43,906 bases of DNA from positions 1 through 43,906 of the forward strand of contig VBAI01000183.1 in assembly GCA_005882295.1 (NCBI GenBank). Reading direction: 5' to 3'. Position numbers and translations under genes: made by a program. The notes under the pieces were generated by a model. It made no database searches. It was not told the DNA's origin and was given only the letters and a program-made list of their open reading frames with translations. This DNA comes from Candidatus Segetimicrobium genomatis (GTDB lineage Bacteria; Sysuimicrobiota; Sysuimicrobiia; Sysuimicrobiales; Kaftiobacteriaceae). Positions 20,734 through 28,945 of the stretch are shown here, piece by piece; within the stretch, counting starts at the first letter, position 1; each line of letters begins with the position of its first letter.

Positions 20734-22017
20734 TTGCAAGCCCCTAGCAATCCGTACGGCTGGCTCATCCTGGTGCTGCTGTTGCTGCTGTCGGCCTTCT
20801 TCTCGGCCGCGGAGGCCGCCCTGCTGGCCGCGAACAAGCTTCGCCTGCGGCGGCTCCGCGACGACGGGGATCGTCGCGCCCGCCAGCTTAGCCGCCTGCT
20901 CGAGGAGCAACCTGGGCGCGTCCTGACCGCCCTGGCGGTCGGCAACAACATCGTGAACGTGGGCGCCTCGATCCTGGCGGCGGCGCTGTTTGTGCAGTGG
21001 CTGGGTCCCGGCCGGGGCCCCTGGCTGGCGGTGGTGGCGATGACGGTGGCCCTGCTGATTGTGGGTGAGATCACCCCCAAGACGTTTGCCGCCAAGCACG
21101 CCGACCGGCTCGCGCTCTGGGTGGGCCGCCCGGTGGCCTGGGTCGCGGTCCTGCTTTCGCCCGCAATCCGCGTGCTGTCGCTGGTCAGCGACCTGCTGGT
21201 GCGGCCGCTGGGCGGGCGCGTAAACTTCGCCTCGCCGCTGGTTACCGAAGAGGAAATCCGGCTGCTGGTGCGCGTGGGGGAAGAAGAGGGAGTCATCGAG
21301 GCCGATCAGCGGCAGATGATTCACTCCATCTTCGAGTTCGGGGACACCGTCGTCCGGGAGGTGATGGTCCCGCGCATCGACATGGTGTGCGTCGAGGACG
21401 CGACCTCGGTGGACGGCGTGCTGCGCGTTATTTTGGAAGAGGGACACTCACGCGTTCCGGTGTACCACGACACGATCGACCAGATTGTGGGGGTGGTGCA
21501 CGTCAAGGATCTGCTCAGCCATATCAAGGCCGGTCATCACTCCCTCCCGGCGCGGGAGGTGATGCGGCCGGCCTACTTTGTGCCGGAGAGCAAACGGCTG
21601 GATGATCTGTTCCGGGAGATGCGGCGCAAGCGGACGCAGATGGCCATCGTCGTGGACGAGTACGGCGGCACGGCCGGCCTCGTCACCGTGGAGGACCTCC
21701 TGGAGGAGATTGTCGGTCCGATCCTGGACGAGTACGACGTCGAGGAGAAGTTGTTTGAAACGGTCGACGAGCACACGGCGATCGTGGACGGACGGTTGAG
21801 TATCGAAGAGGTCAACGAGCTGATGAATCTGGACCTGCCCACCGGCGAGGTGGATACGATCGGCGGGTTTGTCTACTCGCTGCTCGGCCACGTGCCGGCA
21901 CAGGGGGAAAAGGTCATCTCCGGCGGCGCGGAGATCGTGGTGGAAAAGCTGGAGGGGCATCGGATCGCCAGGGTGCGCATCAGCCGCCTCGTCCCGGCGC
22001 CCCCGCTGCGCTCCTGA
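20734..22017 (+). CDS. CNNM/CorC (HlyC)-family membrane protein with CBS pair and CorC_HlyC domain
   Basis: ILVLLLLLSAFFSAAEAALLAANKLRLRRL ... GVIEADQRQMIHSIFEFGDTVVREVMVPRIDM ... VVDEYGGTAGLVTVEDLLEEIVGPILDEYD; exact start codon uncertain. Confidence 0.92.
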   Translation: MQAPSNPYGWLILVLLLLLSAFFSAAEAALLAANKLRLRRLRDDGDRRARQLSRLLEEQPGRVLTALAVGNNIVNVGASILAAALFVQWLGPGRGPWLAVVAMTVALLIVGEITPKTFAAKHADRLALWVGRPVAWVAVLLSPAIRVLSLVSDLLVRPLGGRVNFASPLVTEEEIRLLVRVGEEEGVIEADQRQMIHSIFEFGDTVVREVMVPRIDMVCVEDATSVDGVLRVILEEGHSRVPVYHDTIDQIVGVVHVKDLLSHIKAGHHSLPAREVMRPAYFVPESKRLDDLFREMRRKRTQMAIVVDEYGGTAGLVTVEDLLEEIVGPILDEYDVEEKLFETVDEHTAIVDGRLSIEEVNELMNLDLPTGEVDTIGGFVYSLLGHVPAQGEKVISGGAEIVVEKLEGHRIARVRISRLVPAPPLRS

Positions 22018-22020
22018 CTC

Positions 22021-22653
22021 ATGCGCGCCCGCCTGCGCCGGTACTTTGTCACCGGGCTCATCGTCTTTCTCCCCATTGCGATCACCATCAGCGTGCTGCT
22101 CTGGCTGTTTCGCGCCTTTGACAGATTCCTGGGATGGCTGTTCACGCTGCTCTTTGGGGAGCCGGTCCCCGGGCTTGGGCTCGTGGCGACAATCGCCCTG
22201 ATCTTCCTGATGGGGGCCTTGACCACGAATGTCCTCGGCCGCCGGCTGGTCGGGTGGTTCGACCGGCTCATGTTGCGGATTCCCCTGGCCCGCAGCATCT
22301 ATTCGGCCACGAAGCAACTCAGCGATAGCGTCTTCCTCCAGCAACGGGCGGCCTTTCAGCGGGCGGTGCTGGTCGAGTGGCCGCGGCAGGGGATGTACAC
22401 GGTGGGGTTTGTCACCGGGGAGACCGGCGGGCGGACCCAGGAGATCGCCGGGAGAAGGGTCCTCAATGTGTTCATCATGAGCACCCCAAATCCGACAACT
22501 GGTTTCCTGGTCCTTGTGCCTGAGGATCAAGTCTATCCGCTGGACATGAGCGTGGAGGACGGAATCAAGCTGATGATGTCCGGGGGGATTGTGTCACCGT
22601 CGCGGACCCAGCGACCGGTGGCCATCGAACCCGGGAGACACGAGGCACCGTGA
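22021..22653 (+). CDS. DUF502-like membrane protein
   Basis: MRARLRRYFVTGLIVFLPIAITISVLLWLFRAFDRFLG ... IPLARSIYSATKQLSDSVF ... VFIMSTPNPTTGFLVLVPEDQVYPLDMSVEDGIKLMMSGGIV. Confidence 0.85.
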   Translation: MRARLRRYFVTGLIVFLPIAITISVLLWLFRAFDRFLGWLFTLLFGEPVPGLGLVATIALIFLMGALTTNVLGRRLVGWFDRLMLRIPLARSIYSATKQLSDSVFLQQRAAFQRAVLVEWPRQGMYTVGFVTGETGGRTQEIAGRRVLNVFIMSTPNPTTGFLVLVPEDQVYPLDMSVEDGIKLMMSGGIVSPSRTQRPVAIEPGRHEAP

Positions 22654-23108
22654 GGCGCCGGAAGGAAAAGCGTCCGCGGCACGACGACGTCGCACCCCTG
22701 GTCGCCGCTGCATCTCGCGCCAGGCTCAACGCCTACGCTCCATACTCGCGTTTCCGTGTCGGCGCGGCGGTGCGGACACACGACGGGGCCGTGTACACCG
22801 GCGCCAACATCGAGAACGCGTCGTATCCTCTCTCGCACTGCGCGGAACGGGTCGCCATCCACAAAGCGGTCTCGGACGGTCACAGGCGGCTGGACACCGT
22901 CGCCATCGTAGCCGACGGGAAGGGGCCGGCCATGCCGTGCGGGGCATGCCGGCAGGTGATGGCCGAGTTCGGCGTCCGGCGGGTCATTGCCGCGACCCCG
23001 GCCGGTCGCAGGCGCGTGCGCACCCTGCGGCATCTGCTCGCAGAGCCCTTTCTGGCGGAGAGACTGCCTGGTAGACGCGGCAACGCGAACCCGCGTGGTC
23101 GAGCGTGA
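22650..23108 (+). CDS. cdd: Cytidine deaminase
   Basis: NAYAPYSRFRVGAAVRTHDGAVYTGANIENASYPLSHCAERVAI ... PCGACRQVMAEF zinc motifs; overlaps neighbours. Confidence 0.93.
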   Translation: MRRRKEKRPRHDDVAPLVAAASRARLNAYAPYSRFRVGAAVRTHDGAVYTGANIENASYPLSHCAERVAIHKAVSDGHRRLDTVAIVADGKGPAMPCGACRQVMAEFGVRRVIAATPAGRRRVRTLRHLLAEPFLAERLPGRRGNANPRGRA

Positions 23109-24040
23109 GCGAGGCGAAAGATCGCATTCCTGCGTTCCCCAGTTCCCCCGTTCCCGGCTTTCGTTCAGGCTTCGCCGTCCTGATCGGTCGCCCCGGGGTG
23201 GGCAAGTCCACGCTGCTCAACCGACTGGTCGGTCAGAAAGTGGCCATCACCGCGGCAGTCCCGCAGATTACGCGGACCCGCCTCTCAGGAATCCTGACGC
23301 TGCCCTACACCCAGATCGTGTTCGTGGATACCCCCGGCCTGCATCGGCCCCGGCACAGACTGGGCGAGTGGATGGTCGAGCAGAGTGTGCGGGCGCTCCG
23401 GGACGCCGACGTGGTGCTGCTCGTTCTTGATGCCGGTGATGGCGTGACACCTGAGGACCGGGCCGCGATCGCCCGCCTCGGCGGCGTACGCGCTCCCGCG
23501 CTGGCGGTGCTGAACAAGATCGACCGGCTCCCGCCCGGCGAGATGGTGGCGCGTTTGGCCGCGGTCGGCGGGCTGCACGCGTTCGCCGGCGTGGTTCCCG
23601 TCTCGGGTCTCACGGGGGCCAACCTCGATGGGCTGGTCCAGGCGATCGCCGGGCTGTTGCCGGAAGGCCCGCAGTACTTCCCCCCGGAGATGGTGACCGA
23701 CCAGCCCGAGCAGGCCCTGGTCCGGGAACTGATCAGGGAGGCCGCCATCAAGTCGACCCGTGAGGAACTGCCCTATGGTATCGCGGTGGAGATCGAGGAG
23801 TTCACGAGGCGCGAGGGCAAGGATCTCCTCTACATCCGGGCCACCCTCCACGTGGAGCGCGACGCGCACAAGAAGATGCTGATCGGGAAGGACGGCCGGA
23901 TGCTGCGGGCCATCGGGCAGCGGGCACGTGGGGACATCGAGACCCTGCTGCACTCCCGCATCTACCTGGACCTCTGGGTCAAGACGTCGAAAGGGTGGCG
24001 AGAACGGGAAGAACTCATTAAGACGTTCTATCCTGAGTGA
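23105..24040 (+). CDS. era: GTPase Era
   Basis: GFAVLIGRPGVGKSTLLNRLVGQKVAITAAVPQITRTRLSGI; C-terminal KH domain HKKMLIGKDGRMLRAIGQRARGDIETLLHSRIYLDLWVK. Confidence 0.95.
   Translation: MSEAKDRIPAFPSSPVPGFRSGFAVLIGRPGVGKSTLLNRLVGQKVAITAAVPQITRTRLSGILTLPYTQIVFVDTPGLHRPRHRLGEWMVEQSVRALRDADVVLLVLDAGDGVTPEDRAAIARLGGVRAPALAVLNKIDRLPPGEMVARLAAVGGLHAFAGVVPVSGLTGANLDGLVQAIAGLLPEGPQYFPPEMVTDQPEQALVRELIREAAIKSTREELPYGIAVEIEEFTRREGKDLLYIRATLHVERDAHKKMLIGKDGRMLRAIGQRARGDIETLLHSRIYLDLWVKTSKGWREREELIKTFYPE
23127..23156 (+). repeat. Periodic arm within era 5' coding region (GTTCCCC/GTTCCCG units)
   Basis: TTCCTGCGTTCCCCAGTTCCCCCGTTCCCGGC encodes IPAFPSSPVPGF; weak complementary arm GCGGCAACGCGAACCCGCG at the cdd 3' end (about 23077-23095). 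Confidence 0.55.
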
Positions 24041-24117
24041 CAAGAAAGAGGGAATCCATCCGCAGGCGTGGAAACCGTGCGCGGCCTGCGACGCCTGCGG
24101 GGGGCAGTGACGCTGCG

Positions 24118-25413
24118 ATGCTCTATCTCAGCCGGCTCATTCATGCGCCAATCGTCGATGCCGATGGCGTCAGGCTGGGCACCGTCGGGGACGTGGCCGT
24201 CGACCTGCGGGATCCGCTGCCGCGGGTAACGGGACTGTGCATGCGTACGGACCGCAGCCGGGTGGCGTTGATCCCCCGGGACGCGGTCGAGAGCCTCGCC
24301 TCCCAGCAGGTCCGCCTCCGGGTCGCCCGCCGCTTCCTGCAACCCCGGCCACTCCAGCCGGACGAGATGCTCCTGGGTGACATCCTCGATACGCAGGTCG
24401 TCGACACCGATGGCCTCAAAGTGGTCCGGGTCAACGACCTGCAACTGTCCCACGCCAACGGTGAGGTGCGGCTGGTGGCGGCCGATGTGGGGACGCTGGG
24501 GCTCCTGCGCCGGTTGAGCCTGGACCGGGTGGTGCAACGGCTGGTGCGGCTGGTCGGCCGGACGCTCCCGGACAAGGTCATCCCCTGGAAGATGGTGGCA
24601 ACGTTCAGCGGCCCGCTCACCCCGGTCAGGCTGAGCATCTCGCGCGAGCGGCTCCGGGAGATCCACCCCGCCGACCTGGGCCAGCTGATGGAAGACCTCG
24701 ATCGCGACGAGCGGGTCGAAGTGATGACGGCGCTGGGTCACGAGGCCGCCGCCGAGACACTCGCGGAGGCGGAGCCGGAGGTCCAGACCGACGTGATGAA
24801 GAGCCTGCCGAGCGACCTCGCCGCGGACATTCTCGAGGAGATGTCCCCCGACGACGCCACCGACGTGCTCACGGACCTTCCCCCGGCCCGCGCGGAGAAG
24901 CTCATCAATTTGATGGCTCCGGAAGAAGCGCAGGATGTGAAAGAGCTGCTCAAATACCCTGAAGGTACGGCCGGGAGTGTCATGACGACCGAATTCGTCG
25001 CCCTGCCTGACGGCCTGACCGCGGAGCAGACCTTGCAGCGGCTGCGGCACCTCGCACCTGGTGCCGAGCAAATCTACTACTTCTACGTGGAAGATGCCGC
25101 CCACCGGCTCGTGGGAGTTCTTCCTCTTCGCGCGCTGATCGTGGCGCCGCCGGACCAGCGCATTGCTGAGATCATGACCCACCGGGTCGTCACCTTGACC
25201 GCCGAGGATGATCTGGAAACGGTGGGCGCCGCGCTGACCAGGTACGATCTGCTGGCACTGCCCGTTGTCGACGCCAACGGCCGGTTGATCGGTGTCGTCA
25301 CGGTTGATGACGTGATGGAGGTAGTCCTCCGCAAGGGCCGGCGACGCGTTCCCCCGCGCTTCCGGCGCCGGGCCAAGCCCCGTACGAGTCGGTCTGAGAG
25401 CGTTGCGCCTTGA
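24118..25413 (+). CDS. Soluble PRC-barrel / MgtE N-terminal / CBS-pair protein
   Basis: N-terminal PRC-barrel-like repeats, MgtE_N-like DLGQLMEDLDRDERVEVMTALGHEAAAETLAEAEPEVQTDVMKSLPSDLAADILEEMSPDDATDVLTDLP, then CBS pair; no TM region. Start ATG 24118 preferred over 24037. Confidence 0.85.
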   Translation: MLYLSRLIHAPIVDADGVRLGTVGDVAVDLRDPLPRVTGLCMRTDRSRVALIPRDAVESLASQQVRLRVARRFLQPRPLQPDEMLLGDILDTQVVDTDGLKVVRVNDLQLSHANGEVRLVAADVGTLGLLRRLSLDRVVQRLVRLVGRTLPDKVIPWKMVATFSGPLTPVRLSISRERLREIHPADLGQLMEDLDRDERVEVMTALGHEAAAETLAEAEPEVQTDVMKSLPSDLAADILEEMSPDDATDVLTDLPPARAEKLINLMAPEEAQDVKELLKYPEGTAGSVMTTEFVALPDGLTAEQTLQRLRHLAPGAEQIYYFYVEDAAHRLVGVLPLRALIVAPPDQRIAEIMTHRVVTLTAEDDLETVGAALTRYDLLALPVVDANGRLIGVVTVDDVMEVVLRKGRRRVPPRFRRRAKPRTSRSESVAP

Positions 25414-25426
25414 GCCCAGCATTGTC

Positions 25427-26674
25427 ATGAAGCGGCTGGGCCCGTGGGTCAGCCAGCGCTGGCTCCGCCTGGCCCTCTTCCTCTCGGTGATGGGTCCGGG
25501 GATCATCACCGGCAACGTCGACAACGACGCGAACGGGATCGCCACCTACTCCATCGCCGGGGCGTCGTTTGGCTACCGGCTCCTGTGGACCCTGTTCCTG
25601 TCCACCTTTGCCCTGGCTGTGATCCAGGAGATGGTCGGACGCATGGGCGCGGTGACAGGGAAGGGGCTCGCTGACCTCATCCGCGAACGGTTCCGTGCCC
25701 GGTTTACGGTCTTCGTGATGATCACACTCGTCATCGCCAACTGGGCCAACACGGTGGGTGACTTCGCCGGCGTGGCCGGGGCGACAGAGATCTTCGGCAT
25801 TACCCGCTACGTGGCGATCCCCGTCGCGGCCCTCCTGGTCCTGGTGCTCGTGGTCCGCGGGAACTACCGGTTTGTGGAACGGGTGTTCCTGGTGGCGACG
25901 TTGATATACGCGACGTATATCCTCTCCGCCATCCTGGCCCGGCCGCCGTGGGGCGAGGTCCTGCGGGCCGTAGTCACTCCGACGTTACACGGCTGGGACG
26001 GTAAGTTTGTGGCGATGACCATCGGCGTAATCGGTACCACGATTGCGCCGTGGATGCAGTTTTACCAGCAGGCGGCGGTGGTAGACAAGGGCCTGACGGC
26101 AGAGGAGTACCGCCTGACACGGCTGGACACCTACCTGGGGATGATCACCACCAATGTGGTAGCATTTTTCATCATCGTGGCCTGCGGAGCGACGCTGTTT
26201 GTGCACGGGATCGAGATTCGCGATGCCAAGGACGCCGCCGTGGCCCTGGCGCCGCTTGCCGGGCGCTACGCGTCCCTGCTGTTTGCCGTCGGCCTGCTCA
26301 ACGCGGCCATTTTCTCGGTGGCGATCATTCCGCTGTCCACGGCCTATGCCGTGTGCGAGGCATTCGGATGGGAGGCTGGGCTCAACCGGACCGTGCGGGA
26401 CGCGCCCGCCTTCTTTGGCATCTTTGCGGTTATGCTGGGAGCCGCCGGGCTGGTCGTCCTCATTCCAGAACTCCCGCTGGTGCGGGTCATGCTGCTCTCG
26501 CAGATCCTCAACGGGATCCTGCTGCCGTTTGTCCTGATCTTCCTGATCCTGCTGACCAATGACACCCGCTTGATGGGAGCGTACAGGAACTCGTGGGTAT
26601 TTAACGCCATCGCCTCGGTGACGGTCATCGTGATGGTTGTGCTGACGGCGGCGCTCATTCGGTTGGGGCTCTAG
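25427..26674 (+). CDS. NRAMP (SLC11)-like divalent metal transporter with altered metal-site motifs
   Basis: VMGPGIITGNVDNDANGIATYSIAGASFGYRLLWTLFLSTFALAVIQEMVGRMGAVTGKGLADLIRERF; TM6 region GVIGTTIAPWMQFYQQAAVVDKG. Confidence 0.85.
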   Translation: MKRLGPWVSQRWLRLALFLSVMGPGIITGNVDNDANGIATYSIAGASFGYRLLWTLFLSTFALAVIQEMVGRMGAVTGKGLADLIRERFRARFTVFVMITLVIANWANTVGDFAGVAGATEIFGITRYVAIPVAALLVLVLVVRGNYRFVERVFLVATLIYATYILSAILARPPWGEVLRAVVTPTLHGWDGKFVAMTIGVIGTTIAPWMQFYQQAAVVDKGLTAEEYRLTRLDTYLGMITTNVVAFFIIVACGATLFVHGIEIRDAKDAAVALAPLAGRYASLLFAVGLLNAAIFSVAIIPLSTAYAVCEAFGWEAGLNRTVRDAPAFFGIFAVMLGAAGLVVLIPELPLVRVMLLSQILNGILLPFVLIFLILLTNDTRLMGAYRNSWVFNAIASVTVIVMVVLTAALIRLGL

Positions 26675-26684
26675 GCCGCGGGCC

Positions 26685-27506
26685 ATGCCGGTCTACAAGG
26701 CCGAGGGAATTGTCATCCGCCGCGCCAATCTAGGCGAGGCGGACCGCCTGGTGACTCTGTTCTGTCTTGACCACGGCAAAGTGACGGTGGCGGCCCGAGG
26801 GGCCCGCAAGATGAAGAGCCGGTTTGTGGGCCGGCTGGAACTCTTCTCACACGTGCGCGCCTTGCTGGCTGTCGGCCGGACGCTCGATGTGGTGTCTCAG
26901 GTGGAAGTGGCCGCCACGTTCTCGATGCTGCGGCAGAATCTGGACCGGCTCGGGTACGCGGCGTTTGCCGTTGAGCTCGTCGACCGTTCCACCGCCGACC
27001 GCGAACCGGCTCCCGACCTCTTCAGGAGCCTGCGTGCGGCGCTGGATCTGATGCAGACCGGCGACCCTCAAGTCATCGGATTGTGGTTTGCGGCGCAGGT
27101 GCTGGTGCACAGCGGCTACGCGCCGACGACCGACGCCTGTCAGGTGTGCGGGAAGCCCGTCCGCAACGGGGCGGCCTTCAGCCACGCGCTCGGCGGAGTG
27201 CTGTGCGAGGCCGACCGGCCGCGGGATCCCGATGCGGTGATGGCGTCTGCGGGCGCGCTGCGGGCGATCGGGTACCTCCTGCACAGCCAGCCTGAGGTGC
27301 TTGCCCGACTGGTCCTGGACCCGCGGCAACGGGCCGAGGTGAGCGGACTCCTGCAGCGATATCTCGAGTACCGGCTGGAGACCAAGTTGAAGAGCCTGCA
27401 GGTCATCAGGAAAATCACGGGAATGCGGGAACAGGGGAACGCGGGAACGCGGAAAATCAACTCAGGACACCTATCGCATCGTGGAGGAGTGGGAGGAACA
27501 GGGTAG
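26685..27506 (+). CDS. recO: DNA repair protein RecO
   Basis: KAEGIVIRRANLGEADRLVTLFCLDHGKVTVAARGARKMKSRFVGRLELFSHV; last ~30 codons come from repeat sequence. Confidence 0.92.
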   Translation: MPVYKAEGIVIRRANLGEADRLVTLFCLDHGKVTVAARGARKMKSRFVGRLELFSHVRALLAVGRTLDVVSQVEVAATFSMLRQNLDRLGYAAFAVELVDRSTADREPAPDLFRSLRAALDLMQTGDPQVIGLWFAAQVLVHSGYAPTTDACQVCGKPVRNGAAFSHALGGVLCEADRPRDPDAVMASAGALRAIGYLLHSQPEVLARLVLDPRQRAEVSGLLQRYLEYRLETKLKSLQVIRKITGMREQGNAGTRKINSGHLSHRGGVGGTG

Positions 27507-27547
27507 GAGCACGTTCACTTGCGTTCCCGTGTTCCCGCGTTCCTGTG
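27419..27547 (+). repeat. Inverted repeat with ~8-nt periodic arms (GGGAACGC / GCGTTCCC), left arm inside recO
   Basis: GGGAATGCGGGAACAGGGGAACGCGGGAACGCGG (27419-27452) versus GTTCACTTGCGTTCCCGTGTTCCCGCGTTCCTGTG (27513-27547). Confidence 0.85.
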
Positions 27548-27575
27548 TGTTATAGTGTAGAAGGCGGAGGTGACT

Positions 27576-27833
27576 GTGTTGGAAATTGATCTGGAGCGGG
27601 CGCGCCACGCGCTGCTGCAGCTGGGGACGGCGTTGGAGGAGGCACGCGGAGTGATCCGGCCGGGCCCCGACGGGTTGATCCGGGTGAAGACGGACGACCG
27701 GGTCGTGGAACTCCCCGTGTCCTGGGCCGTCGCCGGTGCGGTGGCCTTTGCGGTGGCCGCGATCCTTTCCACCGTGCCGATGCCGTCGGTCCGCCGGCGC
27801 GAGCGGAACGAAGAACCGCTCGGAATTGGCTAA
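27576..27833 (+). CDS. Small hypothetical membrane protein
   Basis: ORF after GGCGGAGG Shine-Dalgarno, one TM segment (VSWAVAGAVAFAVAAILSTVP); upstream TGTTATAGT. Confidence 0.6.
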   Translation: MLEIDLERARHALLQLGTALEEARGVIRPGPDGLIRVKTDDRVVELPVSWAVAGAVAFAVAAILSTVPMPSVRRRERNEEPLGIG

Positions 27834-27837
27834 CGAT

Positions 27838-27928
27838 GTTGAAACGTTGGAAAGTTGAATCGTTGAAGCGAAGAGGACGATTTCAATCATACTCCGGTTC
27901 AACGCTCCAACGCTTCAACGTTCCAACG
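27838..27928 (+). repeat. Inverted repeat with 8-nt periodic arms (GTTGAAAC / CGTTCCAA type)
   Basis: GTTGAAAC GTTGGAAA GTTGAATC GTTGAAGC G versus TTCAACGC TCCAACGC TTCAACGT TCCAACG. Confidence 0.9.
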
Positions 27929-27953
27929 TAGTTTTTGCGACAATGATGGAAGA

Positions 27954-27991
27954 AAGGGAGCCCTCGGTCCCCGAGACGGGTGGGCTTTTTT
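27954..27991 (+). terminator. Intrinsic-terminator/attenuator-like hairpin directly before glyQ
   Basis: AAGGGAGCCC...GGGCTTTTTT outer stem, inner CTCGG-TCC-CCGAG hairpin, six Ts; ends 12 nt before ATG 28004. Confidence 0.7.
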
Positions 27992-28003
27992 CATTTTCCT
28001 GAG

Positions 28004-28945
28004 ATGTCTGTCCTGACGTTTCAAGACGTGGTCATGGCCCTGGAGCGGTTCTGGGCCGCACAGGGCTGCGTCATCGAGCAGCCGTACGATCTGGAAGTCG
28101 GAGCCGGGACGATGCACCCGGCCACGTTCCTGCGGGCGCTGGGGCCGGAGCCCTGGCGGGTCGCCTTCGTGCAGCCGTCCCGCCGGCCGGCGGATGGCCG
28201 GTACGGAGAGAATCCCAACCGTCTCTTCAAGCACTACCAGTATCAGGTGGTCCTGAAGCCGTCACCAGACGACATCCAGGACCGGTACCTGCGCAGCCTC
28301 GTCCAGTTAGGCATCCGGCTCCGCGAACACGATGTGCGGTTTCTCGAGGATGACTGGGAGGCGCCGACCCTCGGCGCGTCGGGGCTGGGCTGGCAGGTAT
28401 TTCTTGACGGAGCGGAGATTTCGCAGTTCACATACTTTCAGCAGATGGGCGGGCTGGAGGCCAAGCCCGTGTCGGTCGAGATCACGTACGGTCTTGAGCG
28501 TATCACCATGTTCATCCAGCGCCGCTCCAGCGCGTTCGAGATCGAGTGGGCTCCCGGCATGACGTACGGAGAACTGCGCCTTCAGGACGAGGCCGAGCAG
28601 TCTGCCTACAGCTTTGACCGTGCTGACGTCGAGACACTGCGCGCAGGCTTCGCGGCCGGCGAAGCGGAGGCCAGCCGGCTCCTGGACGCGGGGCTCGTGC
28701 TCCCAGCCTATGATCACGTCCTGAAATGCTCACACCTGTTCAACCTGCTCGACGCCCGCGGGGCGATCGGCGTGGCGGAGCGCACGACGCTCATGGCCCG
28801 CTGCCGGCAACTGGCGCACCGCTGCGCCGAACGTTATGTGGCCAGACGTGAGGAGCTAGGGTTTCCATTGCTGCGCACCGCCGCGAACCGGAGGCCGGGC
28901 AGGGCCCGTCCGGCCGCAGGCAGGGCAGGAGGGGCGCGTGCCTGA
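28004..28945 (+). CDS. glyQ: Glycyl-tRNA synthetase alpha subunit
   Basis: [71 protein letters not shown]. Confidence 0.96.
   Translation: MSVLTFQDVVMALERFWAAQGCVIEQPYDLEVGAGTMHPATFLRALGPEPWRVAFVQPSRRPADGRYGENPNRLFKHYQYQVVLKPSPDDIQDRYLRSLVQLGIRLREHDVRFLEDDWEAPTLGASGLGWQVFLDGAEISQFTYFQQMGGLEAKPVSVEITYGLERITMFIQRRSSAFEIEWAPGMTYGELRLQDEAEQSAYSFDRADVETLRAGFAAGEAEASRLLDAGLVLPAYDHVLKCSHLFNLLDARGAIGVAERTTLMARCRQLAHRCAERYVARREELGFPLLRTAANRRPGRARPAAGRAGGARA

Noticed and set aside
27122-27220. RecO zinc-finger anomaly: CQVCG pair followed by only one further Cys (GGVLCEAD)
   Set aside because: Zinc-ligand loss in RecO is, as far as I recall, not rare across bacteria; noted but not strong enough alone.
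27835-28004. Classical glycine T-box riboswitch upstream of glyQ
   Set aside because: The non-repeat leader is too short and no Stem I/specifier or AGGGUGGNACCGCG core was seen; reported only as an attenuator-like hairpin.
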